From assembly GCA_040902425.1 (NCBI GenBank), contig JBBDXI010000034.1:1-36248 (forward strand): a DNA stretch of 36,248 nucleotides. Direction: 5' to 3'. Each line of letters opens with the position of its first letter. Position 1 is the stretch's first letter. Below are positions 17,567 through 25,910 of this stretch, in pieces. Source of the DNA: JBBDXI01 sp040902425 (GTDB taxonomy: Bacteria > Planctomycetota > Phycisphaerae > Phycisphaerales > UBA1924). The notes under the pieces were generated by a model. The model ran no database searches, was not told where the DNA came from, and was given only the letters and a program-made list of their open reading frames with translations. A program made the translations under genes and the position numbers.

Positions 17567-18793
17567 TCACGGCATCGCCGCGGGCTCCGCGGCCTCGGCG
17601 CCGCCCGGCAGCGTCCGGAGAACTACCGCCCTCGCGGGCCCCACCCCCACGCTCTCCGCGGTCCCGCGGCAATCGCCCATCGGGGCATCGCCCGGGCGCG
17701 CCCGCGCGATCGCCGTGATCACCCCGTGGTACGCCGGCGCCAGGTGCATGCCCAGGGCGGCCGGTCGCCGCGCGCCCGCGCGACACAGCTCGCGCCCGAG
17801 GGCCATCTCGCCGAATCGCCCGAGCAGCGGCGTCTCGTCGATGAGACTCACCCGCCCCCGCTCCGCCCGCGAGCGCCGATCCACGTGGGCCGCGAGCCCG
17901 CGGTTGACCACCGACCGGGCGGCCGCGCGGGCGTGCCGCGTCAGCAGGCACGCGGCCACCTCTCGCAGGGAGCCGTCGTGCCTCCGCACGCCGGCCGTGG
18001 TGTGGACCAGCACGGGGCAGGCGAAGCACGCCGCGAGAAGATCGACGGTCTCGCACGCCCCCGCCAGCGACTCCTCCGCCGCCAGCCGGATCGAGCGCCC
18101 GCTCTCCATCGCGTGGCGCGGGCTGACGTAGCGCCCCAGCTCCGGCGAGAACTCGTAGGAGAAGGGGCTGAACGCGACCAGGTCGAACGGCCGCTGCGCG
18201 TGCGCGCGGATCAACGCCCGCTGCTCTGCCACGTTCCGGGCCGGGATGAACACCGGCTCCAGCCCGACGCCATCCCGCAGGCACGGCTCGACGAGGAACG
18301 ACATCACGTCCTGGTGCAGGCAGTCGCCGATCAGCAGGAGACGCACGCTCGCGCCCGCGTGCGCTCCGACGACCGCCTCGATCCCCCGCAGCGCCGACTC
18401 CAGCTCCGCCAGCCCGACCGCGCTCGCCAGCGGGCGCATCGTGGCCACCAGGTTCGCCGTGTCTTTCGCGGCGATCTCCCCCAGCAGCCGCTCTCGTTCA
18501 TCCGGTCCGGCTCGCCCGTCGGCCGCCTGCCTCACCTTCTCCCCGATGTAGAGGCTCCGGCACCGACCGTCGCCCGTGCGGAAGAACTCCGCAAGAAGGT
18601 CGGCGGCCGCGAACATCTCCTGCCGGAGGAATCGCTCCGGATCGGCCGCGATCTCGCCCGCGTACCTGTCCCAGGTCTCAACCGAGCGCATGAGCGCACG
18701 CGCCGCCTCGCCGCGATGGCGGCGCAGGATCGCAGCGAGGGAACGGCGTTCCCGCGCGCTGGCCGCAGGGGGTCTGGACCGATCGGGTTGCAT
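17567..18793 (-). CDS. Uncharacterised protein with a possible SGNH-like region
   Basis: A 408-residue protein I cannot name. The first 145 residues are helical and Arg-rich with no known motif. From residue 150, VRLLLIGDCLHQDVMSFL looks like the first strand and GDS-like block of an SGNH fold, with Cys in place of Ser. FDLVAFSPFSYEFSPELGRY, VNRGLAAHVDRRSRAERGRVSLIDETPLL and HLAPAYHGVITAI follow. This layout recalls the domain preceding FkbH-like HAD phosphatases in polyketide and glycan genes, but no HAD domain is present. There is no signal peptide or membrane helix. It is convergent with topoisomerase VI B (19-nt gap) and has a 191-nt gap to the adenine deaminase gene behind it. The SGNH resemblance is inference only. 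Confidence 0.6.
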   Translation of the reverse strand: MQPDRSRPPAASARERRSLAAILRRHRGEAARALMRSVETWDRYAGEIAADPERFLRQEMFAAADLLAEFFRTGDGRCRSLYIGEKVRQAADGRAGPDERERLLGEIAAKDTANLVATMRPLASAVGLAELESALRGIEAVVGAHAGASVRLLLIGDCLHQDVMSFLVEPCLRDGVGLEPVFIPARNVAEQRALIRAHAQRPFDLVAFSPFSYEFSPELGRYVSPRHAMESGRSIRLAAEESLAGACETVDLLAACFACPVLVHTTAGVRRHDGSLREVAACLLTRHARAAARSVVNRGLAAHVDRRSRAERGRVSLIDETPLLGRFGEMALGRELCRAGARRPAALGMHLAPAYHGVITAIARARPGDAPMGDCRGTAESVGVGPARAVVLRTLPGGAEAAEPAAMP

Positions 18794-18984
18794 CGAGCGC
18801 GGTCGTCCTAACCGTCAGCCGAAACGTTGCGGCCCCCCGGACCACGACCGAGGGGACCCCAAGATACTCCGCGCTGGCTGACTCCGCCAGACAATCCGTG
18901 GGAGAAGGCCCCCGCGGCAGGGCTCGCCGGCTGATCCCAACCTCGCCAGCACTAATGTGAGTTTGGGTAGTCTGGCCCCGCGCC

Positions 18985-20727
18985 TCACCCGACCTCCAGC
19001 GGCACCACCTCGAACCGCCGCACATCCACCAGCCCGAGGTCCGTCAGCTTCAGCGCCGGGATCACCGGCAGGGGCAGGAAGGACAAGGGCATGAACGGGT
19101 CCGGGTGGGGGCACCCGATGGCTCTGGAGGCCTCGTGGAGCCGGCGCTGCTGCTCGATCACCTCTTCGGCCGGCCGGTCCGACATCAGCCCCGCGATCGG
19201 CAGGGGCAACAGGGCGAGCACCCGGCCATCGCGCACGACACACTGGCCGCCACCCGCCTGTTCCAGCGCCCTGGCCGCGGCGAGCATGTCCGCATCGCTC
19301 GCCCCCACGACCGCAAGGTTGTGCGAGTCGTGCCCCACCGTGCTCGCCAGGGCCCCTCGCGGGAAGCCGAACCCGTGGACGAACCCCAGCCCGATGTTCC
19401 CGCTCCCCCGGTGCCGCTCGATGACGGCGAGCTTGAGCAGGTCGCGCGCCGGGTCGGCGACATACTGCCCGCCCTCGACCCGCGGCGGCATCTCCAGCGC
19501 GGCGGTCACGATCTGGTGCGGGTCCATCCCGATCACGCGGATCGCCCGGGCGCCCGGGCTCGCGGCGACCCGGAACGACGACCCGCTCAGCCCCGCCGGC
19601 AGCGTCACCCGCCCGCGCGACGGGGCCGCCGCCCGCCCGTGGCGCGCCGGCCCGAGGTACGCCCCATCCTCCGCCACCAGCCGCCCGCGGAAGTACACCC
19701 GCCGCGGCCGGATGTCCTCCAGACGGTCGAACACGATCAGGTCGGCGAAGCAGCCCGGCGCCACCGCCCCGATCCCCGCCTGCCGGTAGTGCTGCGCGGT
19801 GTGCAGCGACGCCAGGGCGATCGCCGTCGCGGGGGCCAGCCCGAGCGCCACCGCCTTGCGAACGACGTGGTCGATGTGCCCCTCATCCCGCAGGTCGCAG
19901 GGGTGCCGGTCGTCGGTGCAGAACGAGAAGCGGTGCGCGTTGGCCTCGCTCACCGCGGGCAGCAGGGCCTCCAGATTGCGCGCAGCGCTCCCCTCGCGGA
20001 TGTAGACCCGCATCCCCAGCCGGAGCTTCTCCTCCGCCTCGGCCCGCGTGGTGCACTCGTGGTCCGAGCTGATCCCCGCCGCGACATACGCCCGCAGCGC
20101 CCTCCCCGAGAGCCCCGGGGCATGACCATCCACGATGCCGCCCGCCCGCCCCGGGGGCGACAGCCCCAGGGCGACCTTCTCCAGCACCCCCGGCATCCCG
20201 GCCACCACCCCGGGATAGTTCATCATCTCCGCCAGCGCCACCACCCGCGGGTCCGCGAAGAGCGGCGCCAGGTCGGCCGCCGTCAGCGTCGCCCCCGAGG
20301 TCTCCAGGTGCGACGAGGGCACGCACGAGCTGGCCGCGAACATCGCGTTGATCGGCAGGCCCTCGGCGTCCGCCATGATCCAGCGGATGCCCTCGATCCC
20401 CAGCACGTTGGCGATCTCGTGCGGGTCCAGGACGACGCCGGTGGTCCCGTGCGGGACCGCCAGCCGCACGAACTGCGACGGCGGGAGCATCGTGGACTCG
20501 ACGTGCATGTGCGCATCGATGAACCCCGGCGCGATGAACGCGCCGCGCAGCTCAACGACCCGCTCCGCCGCGTCGTAGTCGCCGACCCCCGCGACCCGCT
20601 CCCCGACGATCGCCACATCCGCGCTCTCCACCTCGCGTGTGAACACGTTCATCACCCGCCCGCCCTTCATGAGCAGGTCGGCGGGGGCATCCCCGCGGGC
20701 GACGGCGAGCAGGTGTGGATCGATCAT
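18985..20727 (-). CDS. ade: Adenine deaminase
   Basis: A 580-residue amidohydrolase that converts adenine to hypoxanthine in purine salvage. Family hallmarks run through the protein: PGFIDAHMHVESTMLPPSQF (metal-binding HxH), GVVLDPHEIANVLGIEG, EMMNYPGVV, DGHAPGLSG, GISSDHECTT, FCTDDRHPCDL with the catalytic-site Asp, and the C-terminal domain's GNIGLGFVHGFG and TVGHDSHNLAVVGA. The length matches the usual 570-600 residues. The start ATG at 20727 is preceded by GGAGG at 6 nt; the frame continues 15 codons upstream without a better site. It is divergent from ku across a 229-nt intergenic region. Confidence 0.95.
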   Translation of the reverse strand: MIDPHLLAVARGDAPADLLMKGGRVMNVFTREVESADVAIVGERVAGVGDYDAAERVVELRGAFIAPGFIDAHMHVESTMLPPSQFVRLAVPHGTTGVVLDPHEIANVLGIEGIRWIMADAEGLPINAMFAASSCVPSSHLETSGATLTAADLAPLFADPRVVALAEMMNYPGVVAGMPGVLEKVALGLSPPGRAGGIVDGHAPGLSGRALRAYVAAGISSDHECTTRAEAEEKLRLGMRVYIREGSAARNLEALLPAVSEANAHRFSFCTDDRHPCDLRDEGHIDHVVRKAVALGLAPATAIALASLHTAQHYRQAGIGAVAPGCFADLIVFDRLEDIRPRRVYFRGRLVAEDGAYLGPARHGRAAAPSRGRVTLPAGLSGSSFRVAASPGARAIRVIGMDPHQIVTAALEMPPRVEGGQYVADPARDLLKLAVIERHRGSGNIGLGFVHGFGFPRGALASTVGHDSHNLAVVGASDADMLAAARALEQAGGGQCVVRDGRVLALLPLPIAGLMSDRPAEEVIEQQRRLHEASRAIGCPHPDPFMPLSFLPLPVIPALKLTDLGLVDVRRFEVVPLEVG

Positions 20728-20956
20728 CGGGGCCTCCGCCAGAACCCCCGGGGGCCCGGGCCTGGCCCCCATTGTTGAGCCGGCCGCTCACCCGTGCGTC
20801 GAATCCTGCGCCCCATGCCACCCGGTCACCCCAATAACCCCCGTCCAGACCGGGTTCCGTGTGCCCCCGGCTAGACTCTGGCCGACAAGAAAGACGGGAG
20901 GATCCCCGGTTCGCGGCACGGAAGCCAACGATCGAACACCCCCGGAGAACGGCGGC

Positions 20957-21847
20957 ATGGCACCGCGCGCGTACTGGACCGGCAACCTCAAGATCTCCCT
21001 GGTCACCTTCGGCGTGCGGCTCTACAACGCCGTCTCCGAGGCCGAGAAGGTCCGCCTCAACCAGGTCCACAAGGGCTGCAACCAGCGGATCAAGATGCCC
21101 ACCACCTGCCCCATCCACGGGCAGGTGGACCGCTCCGAGCTCTCCAAGGCGTACGAGTTCGAGAAGGACAAGTACATCGTGATCGAGCAGGAGGAGCTCG
21201 ACAAGATCAAGCTCCGCTCGGAGAAGACGGTCGAGCTGACCAAGTTCGTCCCGATCGACTCGGTGCAGGAGGTCTACTTCGACTCGACGTACTACGTCGC
21301 CCCGGATGGGCCGGTCTCGGAGGAGGCCTTTCGCGTCTTTCGCGAGGCCCTCGAGAAGACGGGGATGGCCGGCATCGGCAAGCTGACCATCGCCGGGCGC
21401 GAGCGCCCCGTGCTCATCCGCCCCGGCGGCAAGGGCCTTTCCCTCAGCACGCTCCACGCCGCCAACGAGGTCCGCGCCAGCCAGCCCTACTTCGAGGAGA
21501 TCAAGGATGCGCCGGCCAACAAGGAGTACATGACCCTCGCCACCACGCTCATCAAGCAGAAGGAGGGCGAGTTCGACCCCGCCGAGTTCCGCGACAGCTA
21601 CCAGGATGCCCTCGTCGAGCTGATCAAGTCCAAGATCTCCGGCGAGGCCCCCGTCATCATCCAGGAAGAGGACCTGCCGCCGACCTTCAACTTCGCCGAG
21701 GCCCTCAAGCAGAGCCTCGATGTCGTGGGGCGCGAGCCGGCGGCCGGCAAGCCCGCCGCGAAGCCCGCGGCCGCATCCACCAGGAAGCCCCCGGCCCGCA
21801 GCGAGCCCGCGGCCGGCGCCCGCAAGCAGAAGAGGAAGCAGGCCTGA
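20957..21847 (+). CDS. ku: NHEJ DNA end-binding protein Ku
   Basis: A 296-residue bacterial Ku. It begins MAPRAYWTGNLKISLVTFGVRLYNAV, the typical first strand, and continues with the bridge-forming core (FVPIDSVQEVYFDSTYYVAPDG, KLTIAGRERPVLIRPGGKGL, ATTLIKQKEGEFDPAEFRDSY). The homodimeric ring threads onto double-strand ends and recruits LigD. In the stretch usually reading KxDGxRIRYRRVC, this Ku has GCNQRIKMPTTCPIHG, with Cys...CxxH able to bind a metal. The C-terminal 35 residues are Ala/Pro/Lys-rich and basic, like the DNA-binding tails of other bacterial Kus. It is the first gene of the operon; its TGA overlaps the next ATG as TGATG. A TAGACT at 20872-20877 is a possible -10, without a good -35. 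Confidence 0.96.
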   Translation: MAPRAYWTGNLKISLVTFGVRLYNAVSEAEKVRLNQVHKGCNQRIKMPTTCPIHGQVDRSELSKAYEFEKDKYIVIEQEELDKIKLRSEKTVELTKFVPIDSVQEVYFDSTYYVAPDGPVSEEAFRVFREALEKTGMAGIGKLTIAGRERPVLIRPGGKGLSLSTLHAANEVRASQPYFEEIKDAPANKEYMTLATTLIKQKEGEFDPAEFRDSYQDALVELIKSKISGEAPVIIQEEDLPPTFNFAEALKQSLDVVGREPAAGKPAAKPAAASTRKPPARSEPAAGARKQKRKQA

Positions 21848-23046
21848 TGGTCCACGCGGGGGAGCAAGCCGCAACGGAGTGCGGCGGAGCCGCGGCTCTG
21901 CGGGGTCAGCGTGTCGCCTTCACGGGTCGCTTCGCCACGCTGACACGGGCCGAGGCGGAGAAGCGCATCGGGGATGCCGGGGGCGGGCTCGCCCCCAGCG
22001 TCTCGCCGCGAACAACGATGCTCGTGGTCGGCATGCGCGGCTGGCCGCTGATGGACTCCGGCCGGATCACCGGCAAGCTCGCGCAGGCCGAGCAGCTGCG
22101 GGCCGGCGGGCACGCCATCCGCATCGTCTCGGAGACCGAGTTCCGCGAGCTGCTGGGGCTCGACCCAGCGCCGGAAGGCGTCAGCAAGTCCCTCACGCCG
22201 CGGCAGGTCTGCGGTGCGCTCGGCGTCGACCAGAAGACCCTCGAGCGCTGGGAGCGCTGCGGCCTCGTGCGCTCGTCGCAGGGGCGCTACGACTTCCGCG
22301 ACCTGGTCTCGCTCCGCACCGTCACCAACCTCGTCGCCCGCGGCGTCAGCCCCGTGGTCATCCGCAAGAGCCTCGACGCCCTCTCGCGCCTCCTCCCCGG
22401 CGTCGAACGCCCCCTCGCCCAGCTCAACATCCTCGTCTCCGATTCGGGCGAGCTGGTCGCCGAGGTCGAGGAGGCCCTGCTCACGCAGAGCGGGCAACTG
22501 GAGATGCGCTTCGGGACATCGCCGGGGAGCACGATCGAGCCCAAGCCCCTCTCCCTCGTCCGCGCCGACAACCGCGACAGCGCCGCCTGGATCGAGCTGG
22601 GCCTCGGGCACGAGCTGTCCGGCAACCTCGCCGAGGCCGAGCACGCCTACCGGCGCGCCGCCGCCCTCGCTCCCTCCGACGCCTCGCCCCAGTTCAACCT
22701 CGGCAACACCCTGCTCGCCGGCGGCCGGCTCGAGGCCGCGGCCGAGCGCTACGCGCAGGCGGTCGCCCTCGACCCCGGGCACGCCGCGTCGTGGTTCAAC
22801 CTCGCCCACGTGCAGGATGCCCTCGGCGACCGCCAGTCGGCCATCCGCTACCTGCGCCGGGCCATCTCCGCCGACCCGGCCTACGCGGATGCCCACTACA
22901 ACCTCGCCGACGCCGCCGAGCGCGCCGGCGACCGCCTCACCGCCGAGGCCGCGTGGGATGAGTACCTGCGCCTCGACCCCGCCAGCCCGTGGGCCCGCGA
23001 GGCCCGCCGCCGGCTCCAGGCCCTGCGGGGGCCGAAGTGGGCCTGA
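21847..23046 (+). CDS. BRCT / MerR-like HTH / TPR fusion protein encoded between ku and ligD
   Basis: A 399-residue protein with three modules. Residues 18-104 look like a BRCT domain: LRGQRVAFTGRFATLTRAEAEKRIGDAGG, TMLVVGMRG, and IRIVSETEFRELLGL at the end. Residues 115-190 are a MerR-like winged HTH: LTPRQVCGALGVDQKTLERWERCGLVRSSQGRYDFRD followed by VTNLVARGVSPVVIRKSL. Residues 245-380 hold four TPR units with W/YxxLGxxxxxxGxxxxAxxxYxxAxxLxP spacing. BRCT domains bind DNA ends, poly-ADP-ribose or protein partners; TPRs are protein scaffolds. The start overlaps the ku stop by 1 nt, and the gene overlaps ligD by 10 nt, so the three are almost surely made together. It may be an end-joining scaffold or a damage-responsive regulator of the operon. 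No signal peptide or nuclease motif is visible. The domain calls are from motif recognition alone. Confidence 0.85.
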   Translation: MVHAGEQAATECGGAAALRGQRVAFTGRFATLTRAEAEKRIGDAGGGLAPSVSPRTTMLVVGMRGWPLMDSGRITGKLAQAEQLRAGGHAIRIVSETEFRELLGLDPAPEGVSKSLTPRQVCGALGVDQKTLERWERCGLVRSSQGRYDFRDLVSLRTVTNLVARGVSPVVIRKSLDALSRLLPGVERPLAQLNILVSDSGELVAEVEEALLTQSGQLEMRFGTSPGSTIEPKPLSLVRADNRDSAAWIELGLGHELSGNLAEAEHAYRRAAALAPSDASPQFNLGNTLLAGGRLEAAAERYAQAVALDPGHAASWFNLAHVQDALGDRQSAIRYLRRAISADPAYADAHYNLADAAERAGDRLTAEAAWDEYLRLDPASPWAREARRRLQALRGPKWA

Positions 23047-25682
23047 GCGAGTACCGCCGGAAGCGCGACTTCGCGCGGACGTCCGAGCCCGCGCCCGCCC
23101 CGCCGGCGGACGAGGCGATCGACCCGCACGCTTTCGTCATCCAGAAGCACGCCGCCACCAACCTCCACTACGACCTGCGGCTCCGCGTCGGCGATGCGCT
23201 CAAGAGCTGGGCCATCCCCAAGGGCCCCAGCCTCGACCCCCGCGAGAAACGCCTCGCCATCGAGGTCGAGGACCACCCCGTGATGTACGCCACGTTCGAG
23301 GGGGTCATCCCCGAGGGACAATACGGCGCGGGGCCGATGATGGTCTGGGACAAGGGCCGCTGGTCGCCCGAGGAGGGCACGGCCGCCGCGGCCCTCCGGG
23401 AGGGGATGCTCAAGTTCCGCCTCGAGGGCCAGCGCCTCAAGGGCCGCTGGATGCTCGTCCGGACGAAGTACCAGGGTGAGCGGAAGGGCGCGCGAGGCGG
23501 CGCCCGGCGCCGCAGCGCCGGGGATGAGGGCGAGCAGAAACACTGGCTCCTCATCAAGGAGCGAGACCGCGAGGCCAGCCCGGGCATCCACGCCGAGACC
23601 TTCGCCACGAGTGTCGCGACCGGCCGCACCATGGAGGAGATCGCCGCCGGCGCTCCACCCAGGGCCCCCGCCACCCCTCCCGTCCAGGCCCTTTCGGCCG
23701 CCGCCCTCGCGGGCGCCCGCCGCGCCCCGATGCCCGCGAAGCTCAAGCCCCAGCTCGCGGTCCCCGCGCCCACGGTGCCGCCGGGCGGCGACTGGTTCCA
23801 CGAGATCAAGTTCGACGGCTACCGCCTGCTCATCCACCGGCGGGATGACGCCGTCCGCATCCTCAGCCGGCGCGGCCTCGACTGGACGAGTAAGCTCCCC
23901 GACCTCGCAAGCACCATCCAGGAGCGGCTCTCGGTGGACGCTGTTCTCGACGGCGAGGCGGTGCTCCTCGATGCGCGGGGCGTCAGCGACTTCCAGTCGC
24001 TGCAAAACGCCATCCACGGGCGACGCTCCAAGTCCATCGTCTTCTTCGCCTTCGACCTCCCCTGGTGCGACGGCCACGACCTGGCACGCTCGCCCCTCGA
24101 GCAGCGCCGCGCCCTGCTCGCCGAGCTGCTCGGCTCACGCCAGGAGGGCCGCCTCCGCTTCAGCGAGCACTTCGAGGGCAGCGGCCCGGAGGCGTTCGAG
24201 GCGGTCCGGAAGCACGGGCTGGAGGGCCTCGTCTCCAAGCGCCGCGGCTCGGAGTACACGCAGAGCCGCACGCCCGCCTGGCTCAAGATCAAGTGCTTCA
24301 ACCAGCAGGAGTTCGTCGTCGGCGGCTTCAGCGCCCCCGAGGGCTCGCGCGAGGAGCTCGGGGCGCTGCTGATCGGCTATTACGACGGCAAGGCGCTGCG
24401 CTTCGCCGGCAAGGTCGGCACCGGCTTCAGCACCGAGACCCTCCGCCGCCTGGCCGCGCTCCTGCGCCCACTCATCCAGGCGAAGCCCCCGTTCGCCAAC
24501 CCCCCCACCGGTGCCGACGCGAAGGGCGTGACGTGGGTCCGCCCGGACCTCGTCGCCCAGGTCCAGTACCGCGACTGGACCAGTGACGGCGTCATCCGCC
24601 ACCCGTCCTTCCGGGGCCTGCGCGACGACATCGAGCCCAAGTCGGTCACCCGCGAGCCCGAGGCCCGTGCCGCCGACGACCGTGCATCCAAGGATCGTGC
24701 CACCGGTTTGGCCGCCCGGGCATCGAGACCCTCTCGCGAACGAATCGGCCAAACCGGTGCTACGACCCCTACCTCGCGCCCCGTCGTCTACCGCCTCACC
24801 AACCCCGAGCGCATCGTCTACCCCGACCGGGGCCACGGCTACTCCCTCACCAAGCGCCAAGTCGCCGAGTACTACGAGGCCGTCGCCGAGCGCATGCTCC
24901 CCCATGTCGCCGGCCGCCCCCTCGCCATCGTCCGCTGCCCGGCCGGCGAGGGCACCAAGGCCTTCTTCCAGAAACACCCCGTCAAGGGCATGCCCCCCGC
25001 CGTCGGCGGCGTGGACATCACGGACGACGACAGCGATGAGGTCACCCGCCATCTCATGATCAAGGACGCCGCGGGCCTGCTCGGCCTGGTCCAGATGAGC
25101 GCCCTGGAGTTCCATCCCTGGGGCGCCCCGGCGAGCGACCCCGACCATCCCGACCGCCTCATCTTCGACCTCGACCCCGGCCCCGGCGTGGCGTGGAAGC
25201 AGGTCGCCGAGGGCGCGGCCATGCTCCGCGCTGCCCTCGCCGACCTGAGGCTCACCGCCTTCGCCCGCGTCTCCGGCGGCAAGGGCGTGCACCTCGTCGT
25301 CCCCCTGCGCCCACCGTCCAAGTCCGCCCCGGGTCACACCTGGCCGCAGGTGAAGCACTTCACCCGGACCGTCGCCGAGACGCTGGTCCGCCTCGCCCCG
25401 CGCCGCTTCACCGCCACCGCCATCACCGCCCAGCGGGAGGGCCGCATCTACATCGACTACCTCCGCAACACCCGCGGCGCCACCGCGGCGGCGTCGTACA
25501 GCACCCGCAACCGCCCCGGTGCGCCCGTCGCGCTCCCCGTGTCCTGGGATGAGCTCCCCGGCCTCACCTCCGGCGCCGCCTTCACCATCCCCTCCGTGAT
25601 GCGCCGCCTCAGGTCCGAGCCCGACCCGTGGGCCGCCCTGACGCGCACACCCGGCACCCTGCCGCCCGGTTTCGATGCCTGA
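23037..25682 (+). CDS. ligD: Multifunctional ATP-dependent DNA ligase LigD (phosphoesterase-ligase-polymerase)
   Basis: An 881-residue NHEJ enzyme with the Pseudomonas-type domain order. The 3'-phosphoesterase (1-165) has QKHAATNLHYDLRL, with His38, His44, Asp46 and Arg48, plus EDHPVMYATFEG with His80 and Tyr84. The ligase (about 225-535) has EIKFDGYR with Lys258 as the AMP-accepting residue, and the conserved GLVSKRRGSEY and WLKIKC blocks. The polymerase/primase (about 583-875) has FDLDPGPG with metal-binding Asp711 and Asp713, and RVSGGKGVHLVVPL. GTG 23037 is inferred as the start because it begins GLSEYRRKRDF, the usual PE N-terminus; it lies inside the previous gene. The linker between ligase and polymerase (about 541-582) contains an in-frame inverted repeat. 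Ku recruits this enzyme to process and seal broken ends. Confidence 0.96.
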   Translation: MGLSEYRRKRDFARTSEPAPAPPADEAIDPHAFVIQKHAATNLHYDLRLRVGDALKSWAIPKGPSLDPREKRLAIEVEDHPVMYATFEGVIPEGQYGAGPMMVWDKGRWSPEEGTAAAALREGMLKFRLEGQRLKGRWMLVRTKYQGERKGARGGARRRSAGDEGEQKHWLLIKERDREASPGIHAETFATSVATGRTMEEIAAGAPPRAPATPPVQALSAAALAGARRAPMPAKLKPQLAVPAPTVPPGGDWFHEIKFDGYRLLIHRRDDAVRILSRRGLDWTSKLPDLASTIQERLSVDAVLDGEAVLLDARGVSDFQSLQNAIHGRRSKSIVFFAFDLPWCDGHDLARSPLEQRRALLAELLGSRQEGRLRFSEHFEGSGPEAFEAVRKHGLEGLVSKRRGSEYTQSRTPAWLKIKCFNQQEFVVGGFSAPEGSREELGALLIGYYDGKALRFAGKVGTGFSTETLRRLAALLRPLIQAKPPFANPPTGADAKGVTWVRPDLVAQVQYRDWTSDGVIRHPSFRGLRDDIEPKSVTREPEARAADDRASKDRATGLAARASRPSRERIGQTGATTPTSRPVVYRLTNPERIVYPDRGHGYSLTKRQVAEYYEAVAERMLPHVAGRPLAIVRCPAGEGTKAFFQKHPVKGMPPAVGGVDITDDDSDEVTRHLMIKDAAGLLGLVQMSALEFHPWGAPASDPDHPDRLIFDLDPGPGVAWKQVAEGAAMLRAALADLRLTAFARVSGGKGVHLVVPLRPPSKSAPGHTWPQVKHFTRTVAETLVRLAPRRFTATAITAQREGRIYIDYLRNTRGATAAASYSTRNRPGAPVALPVSWDELPGLTSGAAFTIPSVMRRLRSEPDPWAALTRTPGTLPPGFDA
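24695..24765. repeat. In-frame inverted repeat in the LigD linker
   Basis: CACCGGTTTGGCCG (24701-24714) pairs perfectly with CGGCCAAACCGGTG (24746-24759). The pairing extends outward through two mismatches to matching TCGT/ACGA ends, giving arms of 20 bp and a 31-nt spacer. It is read through in frame as the Arg/Ala/Ser-rich linker between the ligase and polymerase domains. The 12-mer GATCGTGCCACC at its left end recurs at 33813-33824. Confidence 0.8.
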
Positions 25683-25791
25683 ACGCCGCGACTGGGGCGA
25701 TCCCGCCGCGGCTGCTTCTGGTCGTGGTGGGGATGACGAGATGCGCCAGCGCCTCGGGAAACAGGCCGCCCTGAGCCCGCCCCCCCCGTGG

Positions 25792-25810
25792 GGCAGGCGT
25801 CCCGCCTGCC
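25792..25810. repeat. Short perfect palindrome downstream of ligD
   Basis: GGCAGGCG-TCC-CGCCTGCC, 8-bp arms with a 3-nt loop, lies between ligD and the following lipoprotein gene. I recall closely similar GGCAGGCG/CGCCTGCC palindromes as dispersed intergenic repeats in planctomycete genomes; this needs a genome-wide count. There is no T tract, so it is not a typical intrinsic terminator. Confidence 0.6.
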
Positions 25811-25910
25811 GTCCCCCGGCCGCATGAGAGCCGTCCCCGCGGGAAGCTGGCAGCGCATGCCCGCGCCGGTGATAGGATGCCCGCCCACACTCAACGAGGA
25901 GACCACACGC

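Noticed and set aside
25609..25890. 93-codon minus-strand frame after ligD
   Set aside because: No start signal, low-complexity composition, and it overlaps the palindrome and the end of ligD.
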